Of a DNA stretch of 64,000 nucleotides, positions 41,930 through 49,995 are shown in pieces. The notes beneath the pieces are model-generated. The model was given only the letters and a program-made list of their open reading frames with translations. It searched no databases and had not been told where the DNA came from. Every line of letters starts with the position of its first letter. The stretch's first letter is position 1. Source of the stretch: a virus; the IMG/VR virus record IMGVR_UViG_3300032401_000002, positions 62,001-126,000 of that record. One strand, given 5' to 3'. The position numbers were made by a program, and so were the translations under genes.

Positions 41930-42685
41930 CTACAGAGAGTCAACCCTTCGTACCTTGCATAGCGGGATCAGTCCAACGTATAGTGGTCTGTTCTCGTGTG
42001 CAGTGCCGCTACCCTCTGTGTTGATGATCGTTCCAGAGAAGTTGGTCTGCAATGTGTGGGTGATCTCGTCGCGTACGTAGAAGAGGTAGTTGATTCCTCC
42101 CTGCGGTAGCTGGATGATCTGTTGGTTGTACGTGTGATTGTGGTTCCCGCCGCCGTGGTTATGGGCAGGTATCTGAGCCAAGGACAAGATTACCTCGTTA
42201 AGTCCTCCCGTAGCCTGGGGGCCGGGTGCTCCTGCTGGCAGGTTGATGTTGCCGTTCCCCACGGCGGCGGCAGCGGTGCCATCGGCCTTATTCAGGTCGG
42301 CACCGATGATTGAACGATTCAGTAGATTCGGTAGGGTGACAGACACCACTACACCAGGGAAGTCATGGTTGACGGCCGATACTACTGAACCATCGCAAAC
42401 AAGGCAGCCGTCAGGGAGTGCAACGGTTGCGTCAGGGCGGAACCAGTGAAACACTGTGCCAATTGGCATAGCGTCTAGCTCCAGAAGTTTGACCTCTCGA
42501 TAGATACCACCATTCGTACCAGTGGTTGGAGGCCAGTCTCCAGCGGGCGGAATCCCAACGATCCCGTCCAGTGTGTCAAAGTTCTGAGTAAGCTCGGTGT
42601 GGTCGTACGAGTCAGTGCCTGCGGGCCATACCCGGAAGCGATGAACGCCCAGACTACCTGAGGGGTTTGACCAACGGTCAGCCAT
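41930..42685 (-). CDS. Tail-fibre tip protein with collar domain
   Basis: 251 aa, ATG 42685 overlapping the endolysin stop (TAATG). The middle has the collar-type segment MPIGTVFHWFRPDATVALPDGCLVCDGS, followed by TLPNLLNRSIIGA. A His-rich HNHGGGNHNHTY stretch that can coordinate metal follows, then the family ending ENRPLYVGLIPLCKVRR. Such domains form metal-stabilised fibre tips. The paralogous fibre at 47258-48493 has the same logic. Probably virion tail fibre or collar. Confidence 0.8.
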   Translation of the reverse strand: MADRWSNPSGSLGVHRFRVWPAGTDSYDHTELTQNFDTLDGIVGIPPAGDWPPTTGTNGGIYREVKLLELDAMPIGTVFHWFRPDATVALPDGCLVCDGSVVSAVNHDFPGVVVSVTLPNLLNRSIIGADLNKADGTAAAAVGNGNINLPAGAPGPQATGGLNEVILSLAQIPAHNHGGGNHNHTYNQQIIQLPQGGINYLFYVRDEITHTLQTNFSGTIINTEGSGTAHENRPLYVGLIPLCKVRRVDSL

Positions 42686-43473
42686 TAGCTCTTCTCGCGG
42701 ATGAAGACCACGCGGTTGCCGCTAAGATGGCGCTGACGCCTGTAGACGCCGCCACCATTGCTCTGATCGCCCGTGCCACCTTCTGGAAGAGTGTTCCCTT
42801 CGATGGTCTCGAACGTACCCTTAGCGCGATCAATCCACTTCACGAACAGACCGATATGATCGAACGTGCCATCGCTCTGCCAGTCGTAGAGGACGAAGTC
42901 TCCCTTGAGGGGGTTGTTGGTGACATAGAGGCCATTCTGGTTAGCGAATGCCGCTGACACGATATAGGGGCAGTAGCCGAACATGAACTTGCCGCCAGCC
43001 TTGTTGTCGCACCAGGAAGCGAAGTACGCGCACCAGGGGTTACCATCTGCACCGTACCACTTGCCGAAGATCGTTCGATTGCCGAAGCCTTCGCGATACC
43101 CAATGTGCTTCTCAGCTTCGATGATCCTCTTCTCGCCTAGCGTGACCTTCTTCGCATCGGCCGCTGCCTTTGCGATTCGAGCCTTACGTCGAACCTTGTA
43201 GGTGACAGGAAGATCCTTGTACGAAGGGTGATCGATCTTGACCAAGAACGAGCGGAGCTTCGCGCCCATGTGGCTGTCGATCTGACCAGTTGGGTACCCA
43301 AGCCAATACTTGGCTCGATGAGCGGCAGCACCCGTGACCGGGCCGTACTCGCTATCAGGCTGTCCCGTGTAGAACTTCTGGTTCCAGCGGTTGTGACCGA
43401 GAAGCCACTGGGCTTCTTCGACATCCTTACCGCGTGTGTGTGGTGACGCGACTGCTAGAGTTGGAAACAACAT
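42685..43473 (-). CDS. Endolysin: peptidoglycan-binding plus CHAP amidase/peptidase
   Basis: 262 aa, ATG 43473 with TAAGGA. Residues ~12-80 form a PG_binding_1-type domain (GKDVEEAQWLLGHNRW...FYTGQPDSEYGPVTGAAAHRAKYWLG). Residues ~112-262 are a CHAP domain: GNPWCAYFASWC with Cys148, TFDHIGLF with His206, and IEGNT with Asn227. No signal peptide is seen, so a holin would be needed for export. It lies among fibre genes, not in a lysis cassette. It cleaves host peptidoglycan at lysis. Confidence 0.88.
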   Translation of the reverse strand: MLFPTLAVASPHTRGKDVEEAQWLLGHNRWNQKFYTGQPDSEYGPVTGAAAHRAKYWLGYPTGQIDSHMGAKLRSFLVKIDHPSYKDLPVTYKVRRKARIAKAAADAKKVTLGEKRIIEAEKHIGYREGFGNRTIFGKWYGADGNPWCAYFASWCDNKAGGKFMFGYCPYIVSAAFANQNGLYVTNNPLKGDFVLYDWQSDGTFDHIGLFVKWIDRAKGTFETIEGNTLPEGGTGDQSNGGGVYRRQRHLSGNRVVFIREKS

Positions 43474-43481
43474 GTCAGTCC

Positions 43482-46400
43482 TTACCAGTTGAATTGGTCG
43501 TCTGTGCCGTCAACTACGTAGTGCGTGCCGTCAAGGTCTAGGCGATCAAGGTTTCTCGCTTCGCCGCCATCTTCATCGATGAATGCCCTCTGCTCGCGTG
43601 GATCGTAGTCCTTACCGGCCAATTTCGCCATTAAACCCGGATCTACGTCCACACCACCCGTAGAAGTACCCTCCAGAAGCCATGTACGGTCTTCTGGGGC
43701 GTCTCCAGCGTATGCCCCAGTGAATGTGTCAAGTGAGACCATTTCGTCCTCAGAATCGCTTACAGCGCTGTTCTTGGAGTCGAGGTCGGAAATGTCATCC
43801 TGCTGGGGTGCTCCATCCATGCCGGGACGCGGGGGAGCTTCCTGATCCTGGAATCCATCTCCACTGTCCGTGATCTGGTCAGCGGGGGCTGCCGACGTGA
43901 ATGTGGTACCATCTGTGTCTACCTGCTGCTTCGTAAGCTCGTGTCGGTAGGAGACGCCATCACCAGAGTCCACCGTGTAGGTGATCTTGTCTGGGAGAAC
44001 TCTCTCGACTACGATCCGATCTGGGATCGCGAACGCGCCCGTCTTCATCTCGTACTCCTGACCTTCTTCGATCTGAGCGCCCTGATCATCTACCCAAGAC
44101 TGTCCCTTGTCGGGATGATGAAGCTGATGGGGCTGCTGGGCTGCACCAACGCCACCCTCCTGCACTCTCTCTTCGCCTGCGGCGTAGAATGCGAACTCAG
44201 CATCAGTGGCTCCTCGATGGGCGAACATCTCGTCGTAGCTCGGCTGTCCGCGCTCATAGGCTTCATTGATCTCGTCTGATTCTGCGTACGGATTGAAAGC
44301 CTGTGCCTGATCATCCTGACCAAAGGAGATGCCGCACTGTCGGCACTGGTTCTGACCAGGGCCTGTTTCTACACCAGGGCCACCGCAAGCCGGGCAAATC
44401 GAGCCAGGCATGTCGGTGTCGTTATGAAAGTCAGATTCTGCAATCCAGTTGCCAACCTTGGTGACAACCTTGGTGGGCTGAATCGCTGGGCCAATTGGCC
44501 CGGAAGCTGTGCCGGGGGCAACCTGATTCCCCTGCTGCGCAAGCTGCTGCTGCATGCTCGCATCAGGGCACGGGGTGCCAGCAATGTGGGACTGGCCACA
44601 CATCGGGCAAGTCGGATTCTGTCCTACAGGTACGCCTGCCGCCTGGCCTGCGCCCGGCTGCGCGAACTGCATCGGCGCGACACCAGCCATGCCAGCTTCC
44701 TTGATGCTTTCTCGCGAGGCGTCACATTCATCGCAGTGGCAATCTGACTCGTGCTCGGTAACGTCGTCATCGTCGTCATCGCTCGCTAGGTAGTCCCAGA
44801 GCGAAGCCTCCTTGGGCTTCTTCTCGTTGGCCTTCGGCTCGTCATCCGATGCTTCATCCGAGTCGTCTGAGTCATCCGACCCCTCATCCGAGATAGCCTC
44901 TTCTAGTGGCGATGTACCATCTTCCTGATCAAGACCATCCTTGTATCCGGGGAAGGCTTCTTCAAGGAGTGAATCTAGAGCTACCAAGATCGGGTTGTTA
45001 GTGCCCGGCTCGTCTGAGTCAGCAAACTCCATCACGAGCGGGAGGTTCAGGTGGAAAGCCTTCATGGCCTTGTCCTGCATCTCAGGATCGCCGTGACTGT
45101 TGATATCCTTGTCGGGGCCGTCAGGCGACTTGCCACCGCCTGTACCGTCAACATCCTTCAACTGCTCGGGGCCGTCACCCTGCTCCTTCTTGCCGCCGAT
45201 GCCGCTGTCTGAAGCCTCATCTGTGGAGTTGGTACCGTCGTTCTTGGTTGCCCAACCATCTTCTTCTTCGCCGAAAGTGTCGGCCGTCTTGGAGACGAGT
45301 CCGATCTGCGAGGTATCGGTAGGATCTAGCGGGGCTGCACCGGGTGCGCCACCGCCTCCACCTTGACCACCAGGGGATACAATGTTCCTACCTACACCCT
45401 GGACAGCACCCTGACCTAGCGCGCGGGTCATCATTCCACCTACGCCCGCCATGCCGCCAGCTTCTGCACCGGCTGCCGCTGCGCCGCCGCCAATGCCCAA
45501 CGCCTCACCGACACCCATCAGGGCAGGGATAGCGAGAGGGGCTGCTGTGACTTGCTGTGTGTGACCGCACGTATGACATACAGACGTGGATGCCTGCCTA
45601 ATCATCGGGGAGTAACACTCGGGACAACTATCGAGGGGCGCTGCGTTGGCCTTGTGCCAAGCTAGCTCTTCATCGATGTGTGCGAAATACTCGGGCTTCA
45701 AGTTGATGTGTCCTCCACGTTGATGTTGGTACTGCATGATCTGATTCCAGGCATCGCGCTTCTGCCCTGGAGACCAATCCGCTGTAGCACCAGGCATCAC
45801 AGTGATAGTATGGGAGTTCGGTTCAATCTTTAGGTAGTTGCCTGTCTCGACTTTGTTGTACTCGCCCTTGATGTCGAGGATCACAGGAATGCCCTCGGTG
45901 GTCGCCAGAACGGCCGCATGTGAGGTCATACCACCCGTTGCGGTGATGATTGCGCGCACACCTTTCTGCCATAGCATGAAGTCTTCAGGCTGAAGATGTT
46001 CGGCCACCAAGATAGCGTTCGGGGTGATCTCACCGTTCGAGCGTTCCTTGACCCAGGCGACTCCGGTGATGACTTCACCTTGCTGTTGGGGAGAGATGAT
46101 CCACGTTCCTCCATGAATCTCGACGGGCTGGAATACCTGGCCCTTGCCCTGCGAGGGCGCTCCACCAATCGGGCCATGAAGAGTGATGTTGGCACCAAAG
46201 GCTTGTTCGATCTGCTGCTGCGCTGACTCTTGGTTGAACTGTGTTCCGGGGAACACCCTCTGCACGTCGGCCGTGCCATCGTTGTAGACTGACCCAAGAG
46301 CGGCACAATCTTGCGGGTACCGAAGTCCGTTGCGCTCCGCTAGCTTCTCATGCACTGCATGAACACCATGCTCAAAGTGCATCTGACCTTGCTTGTCGAT

Positions 46401-46964
46401 AATCCACTTACCGATCTCGACCTTCATGTTCGCATCGCCTGAGAACATAGCGTCCCAGTCTTCTGCGGTGACCGTGCGGCTCGCAATCTTCTGGGCCATC
46501 TTCCAGGTCGCCAAGTTCATGGACGGATACGAGTCATCTGTCTTCATGCGGTTGCGCTTCGGCTCGCGCTCGGGCATGCCGTCTAGGTGATGCTCCTGCG
46601 GTGCCGGGTCGTTGTAGACGAACTCGTCGTCTTTCTTGTTCCACTCAGGAGTCAGGTCTTTGCCGCATGTGGGGCATGCCCGCAAATCCGTGCTTTCTTG
46701 GCACAATGGGCAGTTGACAACTGTATTGCCCGTGAATCCGTGCATTGCAGCCATGTGCCCTTCAAGCTCGGGAACGCCAGCTAGCTCGGAGTGTTCTAGC
46801 TGATTCTGGTTGAACAAGTCGTTGTCACCACCAGTCGAGTGACCACGGTCAGGCCCAAGCCCGTTGTCGGGAGCTTTGATGTAGGTCTTCGACTCGGGTT
46901 CCCAGATCCAGACTGTGCCGGGATCTGTAGGATCGCTGAAGCTAGGCATGGGTAGATCGGGCAT
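43482..46964 (-). CDS. Zinc-ribbon protein with PEP-utiliser phosphohistidine domain
   Basis: 1160 aa from ATG 46964 (AAAGGG five bases upstream; GTG 46970 is the alternative). Zinc ribbon C85-C88-C97-C100. About residues 255-392 contain a PEP-utilising mobile domain: ILVAEHLQPED, then ATGGMTSHAAVLATTEGIPVIL with His349 in the phospho-acceptor position. A second zinc ribbon follows (C447, C450, C463, C466), then a Gly/Ala-rich hydrophobic stretch near 480-530, acidic linkers and further Cys-x-x-Cys pairs. I do not see the ATP-grasp or PEP-binding partner domains, so catalysis is uncertain. It lies between fibre and endolysin genes in the late block. Confidence 0.75.
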   Translation of the reverse strand: MPDLPMPSFSDPTDPGTVWIWEPESKTYIKAPDNGLGPDRGHSTGGDNDLFNQNQLEHSELAGVPELEGHMAAMHGFTGNTVVNCPLCQESTDLRACPTCGKDLTPEWNKKDDEFVYNDPAPQEHHLDGMPEREPKRNRMKTDDSYPSMNLATWKMAQKIASRTVTAEDWDAMFSGDANMKVEIGKWIIDKQGQMHFEHGVHAVHEKLAERNGLRYPQDCAALGSVYNDGTADVQRVFPGTQFNQESAQQQIEQAFGANITLHGPIGGAPSQGKGQVFQPVEIHGGTWIISPQQQGEVITGVAWVKERSNGEITPNAILVAEHLQPEDFMLWQKGVRAIITATGGMTSHAAVLATTEGIPVILDIKGEYNKVETGNYLKIEPNSHTITVMPGATADWSPGQKRDAWNQIMQYQHQRGGHINLKPEYFAHIDEELAWHKANAAPLDSCPECYSPMIRQASTSVCHTCGHTQQVTAAPLAIPALMGVGEALGIGGGAAAAGAEAGGMAGVGGMMTRALGQGAVQGVGRNIVSPGGQGGGGGAPGAAPLDPTDTSQIGLVSKTADTFGEEEDGWATKNDGTNSTDEASDSGIGGKKEQGDGPEQLKDVDGTGGGKSPDGPDKDINSHGDPEMQDKAMKAFHLNLPLVMEFADSDEPGTNNPILVALDSLLEEAFPGYKDGLDQEDGTSPLEEAISDEGSDDSDDSDEASDDEPKANEKKPKEASLWDYLASDDDDDDVTEHESDCHCDECDASRESIKEAGMAGVAPMQFAQPGAGQAAGVPVGQNPTCPMCGQSHIAGTPCPDASMQQQLAQQGNQVAPGTASGPIGPAIQPTKVVTKVGNWIAESDFHNDTDMPGSICPACGGPGVETGPGQNQCRQCGISFGQDDQAQAFNPYAESDEINEAYERGQPSYDEMFAHRGATDAEFAFYAAGEERVQEGGVGAAQQPHQLHHPDKGQSWVDDQGAQIEEGQEYEMKTGAFAIPDRIVVERVLPDKITYTVDSGDGVSYRHELTKQQVDTDGTTFTSAAPADQITDSGDGFQDQEAPPRPGMDGAPQQDDISDLDSKNSAVSDSEDEMVSLDTFTGAYAGDAPEDRTWLLEGTSTGGVDVDPGLMAKLAGKDYDPREQRAFIDEDGGEARNLDRLDLDGTHYVVDGTDDQFNW

Positions 46965-46993
46965 GGTCACCCTTTAGGGCCTAGCTATGAGAG

Positions 46994-47233
46994 CTAAGGA
47001 AGTGGCTCGTCCGGGATGAGCGCAGTGAGTCTATCGATCTCAGTCTCAAGCTCGCTGATCGCCATGGCGAAGTTGTCTCGCCTCGTAGCGCTTGCCAGTT
47101 TCACATCTTCCATCTCCAGGAGCGCCGCCATGCGGTACTCTAGATCTTGCAGATAGTGATCCGCCTCGATGTTGAGGAGCCTGTCTCTGGCGATGCCTAG
47201 CTGCTGCTGCGGTGTCAGAACGTTGTATCTCAT
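46994..47233 (-). CDS. Small coiled-coil protein
   Basis: 79 aa, ATG 47233 with AAGG upstream in a leader CCGATAAGG shared with other genes. It is almost entirely helical with heptad-like spacing (LGIARDRLLNIEADHYLQDLEYRMAALLEME; ISELETEIDRLTALI). No domain assigned. It lies between a collar-type fibre and the PEP-domain protein. Confidence 0.7.
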   Translation of the reverse strand: MRYNVLTPQQQLGIARDRLLNIEADHYLQDLEYRMAALLEMEDVKLASATRRDNFAMAISELETEIDRLTALIPDEPLP

Positions 47234-47257
47234 GACTACCTTATCGGACAGACCGAC

Positions 47258-48493
47258 TTAGATCTTGATGAGGTAGTTCAAGACGATGTATGCGCCAGCT
47301 TCGGACACGCCCGACGTAGATCCAATGTTCCCGGATACACCATGGGTGTGGGTGCCGTCTGCTCCACCGATGCTTCCGCTGAACTCACCGCTGGGGTGGG
47401 TGTGGCTTGCGGCATTGATGCTGATTCCAACACCATGGGAGTGAGCACCAGCGCCACCAGTGCCGCCACCGCCGCCGTTGATCGATCCATTCGTCCATGC
47501 GGTTGCGCTACCCGCGAACGAGAACCCAGGAACCAGATTGACGCCGGTCGGAATACCACCGTAAGAGTGAGCATGGTCGCCAACGCCGTCTGTGCTGCCG
47601 CTGCCTGTGTGGCTGTGCGATCCACCAGAGATTGCGAGCGTGTGCGCGTGGCCGTGCGCTCCCGCTGTAGCTACTAGCAGCGTACCAACACCATGGTAGT
47701 GCTTGAAGGTGCGGGAACCAACGGCAAGTCCTTCATTCAGGTTCAAGGTCAAGACATCAGCGTTAGTGCCCTTGCCGACAACTGTTCGCCCGCGAAGGTC
47801 AGGCACGTTGAATGTCGTTGAACCATCGCCTACACCATAAGTGGTTCCGATGAGGGCGAACAGGGTCGCGTACGTTGCGCGTGATACGGCAGTACCGTCG
47901 CAGAGCAGCCAACCTGTCGGCGCGCTCGATCCTGCGTACGCAACCACCGAGGCGGGCGGGGTTCCATTCGACTGAACGAAAGCCGTCGTTGCGATCTTGG
48001 TGCTTGAGTCTCCGTTCGAAGGGGTCGGCGCTGTCGGAACTCCGGTGAACGCGGGAGATGCCAAGCGCGCCAGTAGAGCTTCGTCTGAAAGGTTAGCTGC
48101 GGCTAGAGCGACTCCAGCGATAGACAGGGCTGCTGCGTTGATAGCGCCCGTGCGTGTGATGTAGGCAAGGATCGATCCCGAAGCGCTCTGCGCTTCAAGG
48201 AGATTCGCGATGTCAAGGTTGCTGCTCTGCTTGACGATGATCGGCGTAACGTCCGCCGTACCCTGGAAGATCTGGTTGGCGCTGGGAGTTAGCGTCGGAG
48301 CGGAAGCCAATCGAGCAACAACGGTGGAGAATGTGCCACTAGGGTTGACCCCAAGCTCGGTCTCAATCGCCAAGATGGCGTCAGCGACGTTGTTGTGCTG
48401 GGGCGCGTGGACTCCTGCCGTAACCGTCGCGTCAATCGCGTTGTTCTTCAGGATCGTTGTGTTGTCGAGCGCTCCGGGGTAATTGGTCGTCAT
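47258..48493 (-). CDS. Long tail fibre with collar domain
   Basis: 411 aa, ATG 48493 with AAGGGA. The N-terminus (VHAPQHNNVADAILAIETELG) is a common phage fibre attachment motif. LASPAFTGVPTAPTP at mid-protein is the repeat motif of tail fibres. GSSAPTGWLLCDGTAVSRATYATLFALIG is the collar domain, and many H-x-H pairs follow (HGHAHT, HSHTG, HAHSYG). Such HxH fibres bind iron and end in a tip. It is separated from the upstream gene by a terminator. Confidence 0.85.
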   Translation of the reverse strand: MTTNYPGALDNTTILKNNAIDATVTAGVHAPQHNNVADAILAIETELGVNPSGTFSTVVARLASAPTLTPSANQIFQGTADVTPIIVKQSSNLDIANLLEAQSASGSILAYITRTGAINAAALSIAGVALAAANLSDEALLARLASPAFTGVPTAPTPSNGDSSTKIATTAFVQSNGTPPASVVAYAGSSAPTGWLLCDGTAVSRATYATLFALIGTTYGVGDGSTTFNVPDLRGRTVVGKGTNADVLTLNLNEGLAVGSRTFKHYHGVGTLLVATAGAHGHAHTLAISGGSHSHTGSGSTDGVGDHAHSYGGIPTGVNLVPGFSFAGSATAWTNGSINGGGGGTGGAGAHSHGVGISINAASHTHPSGEFSGSIGGADGTHTHGVSGNIGSTSGVSEAGAYIVLNYLIKI

Positions 48494-48528
48494 CTCATCC
48501 CTTACGTGTTCGTCTCGCTACAAAGGAA

Positions 48529-48557
48529 AGGGACGACCCTCGTTGAGAGCCGTCCCT
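48529..48557 (-). terminator. Rho-independent terminator on the minus strand
   Basis: AGGGACG and CGTCCCT pair (7 bp) around a 15-base loop that itself can fold. On the minus strand the stem is followed by TTTCCTTTG. It lies 25 bases after the 157-aa gene and before the fibre gene. Confidence 0.65.
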
Positions 48558-48581
48558 AGTCGAGCGCCTGCGAATTGCTGC

Positions 48582-49055
48582 TTAGGTCTGCTGGTACGTC
48601 GGCGTAACGCGCTCGGTATCTCCGTTGGAGAATGTACGAGTCGCTGCTGTATCTGCGCCGAAGAGACAGTTGTCCTGGTTGATCGTGGTCGAGCCAGCGA
48701 CGAACCAGAGAGTCGCACCGTTGGGGCTAGGTGCTCCCGTGAAGGTGAAGGACTTCTGTGCAGTCGTTGACTGATAGCTCGAACCAGGCTTCGTTGCAGC
48801 GGGCCATCCGCCGCCAGTCTGGTCACGAGAAATGGTCGCGCGTGCGTAACCATTCGCTGTTGCGGTACCGACTTCAAGGATCTGGGCCATGACATCAGCC
48901 TTGGTCGATCCTACTCCTGCGGCACGAGTACCGAGACCTAGGCCCCAGTTGGCTCCTGCTGTCGGCACGATGACGGGGGTGCCATAGTTGGTCTGACCGC
49001 CGAGCCAGCCGTCAATACAACTTTGTTCCCCTTTATTCCAAACGATGCTTGCCAT
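48582..49055 (-). CDS. Virion-type beta protein, unknown
   Basis: 157 aa, ATG 49055 with AGGAAAG upstream. It is neutral, rich in Gly/Thr/Ser with beta pattern (ASIVWNKGEQSCIDGWLGG; GYARATISRDQTGGGWPAATKPGSSY; SFTFTGAPSPNGATLWFVAGST). Resembles fibre-associated or decoration proteins of actinophages. No motif to define a role. It ends just before a terminator. Confidence 0.65.
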   Translation of the reverse strand: MASIVWNKGEQSCIDGWLGGQTNYGTPVIVPTAGANWGLGLGTRAAGVGSTKADVMAQILEVGTATANGYARATISRDQTGGGWPAATKPGSSYQSTTAQKSFTFTGAPSPNGATLWFVAGSTTINQDNCLFGADTAATRTFSNGDTERVTPTYQQT

Positions 49056-49130
49056 GTGCGTTAAGTTACTTTCCTGTTGGAGGATTGAAGGTCGATAACC
49101 TCACACCTTAGGTGGAGGTCGTTCGACGTT

Positions 49131-49472
49131 TTAAGGGGTCGCCTGCGGGAGCAAGTCAGCGATATCGATGAGGTCGATGTGCTCCTCGCCGTCCAAGAAC
49201 GACTGCTCGTTGTTGTAGCGCGCAGCCTCATAGATCCGGTACGGAGGGATGCCACTCGGGCCTCCAGCTTCACCAGCAATGTACCTGCGTGTGTGCTCTT
49301 CCACGAAGCTACGAACGGCCTCGTCGGTGGGGTTAGCCCGAATGATCAGCGGCATACCCACGCTCGTGATCAACGCGACGACGCTGTCGTCGGGAATAGC
49401 CTTCTTGGTTGCTGCCTTGGGTACTGGCTTCTTCCTCGGCCCCGATGCTGTGGTCTTCTTAGCTACTGCCAT
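49131..49472 (-). CDS. Small protein with Lys/Ala/Pro N-terminal tail
   Basis: 113 aa, ATG 49472 overlapping the stop of the 166-aa gene by 14 bases. Residues 1-26 are a basic tail (KKTTASGPRKKPVPKAATKK). The rest is alpha/beta (DSVVALITSVGMPLIIRANPTDEAVRSFVEEHTRRYIAG). The tail resembles that of the 191-aa protein at 33258-33833. Possibly a DNA- or capsid-contacting structural protein; unknown family. Confidence 0.7.
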   Translation of the reverse strand: MAVAKKTTASGPRKKPVPKAATKKAIPDDSVVALITSVGMPLIIRANPTDEAVRSFVEEHTRRYIAGEAGGPSGIPPYRIYEAARYNNEQSFLDGEEHIDLIDIADLLPQATP

Positions 49473-49959
49473 GAATGAACTCCTCTACGATCTTGGGCAT
49501 CTCTTGCTTCGGGTCGATAGTCAAGATGTGGTCGCCCTGCTTGGTGCCGTCCGTGAAGCTCACGAACCAGCGAGTTGGTCTTACGCCCCAATACATCTCG
49601 GGGCGGTTGAAGTACACAGCTTCGGCTAGCTCAGCCGGGCCGGTACCGATACAGAAGTTGCAGAATCCAGGCACCGGGCCGTTGTAGTCTGCACTGGAGA
49701 TTGCCGCATGCTGCACAGCCTCTGCCTTGTCTCCCTTGAAGTCGTACCCTACCTCGCGAACCCAGACGTACGCTGGACGTTCTTCGCACTTCCAGCACAC
49801 AGGCTCTCGTGATTCCGCCTTCTGCGTGAGGAAGATATTCTTCAGGTCGAGCGCTAGCTTCTCAGGCCCGGTCAAGTGACGCGGCTTTGCAACATCCTTG
49901 TCCGCGATCTTGAACATCCCGTTATCAAGTCGAGTCTCTTCTAGGATCTGGCTACTCAT
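49459..49959 (-). CDS. Zinc-binding hypothetical protein
   Basis: 166 aa, ATG 49959 with AAAGAG upstream. Two Cys-x-x-Cys pairs (C55/C58, C100/C103) suggest one zinc site. The C-terminal half (MYWGVRPTRWFVSFTDGTKQGDHILTI) is beta-rich. It lies in the cluster of head-associated zinc proteins. No family recognised. Confidence 0.7.
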   Translation of the reverse strand: MSSQILEETRLDNGMFKIADKDVAKPRHLTGPEKLALDLKNIFLTQKAESREPVCWKCEERPAYVWVREVGYDFKGDKAEAVQHAAISSADYNGPVPGFCNFCIGTGPAELAEAVYFNRPEMYWGVRPTRWFVSFTDGTKQGDHILTIDPKQEMPKIVEEFIHGSS

Positions 49960-49995
49960 ACGCTCTTTATCGGCACGTTTGACGAAACAATCCAG

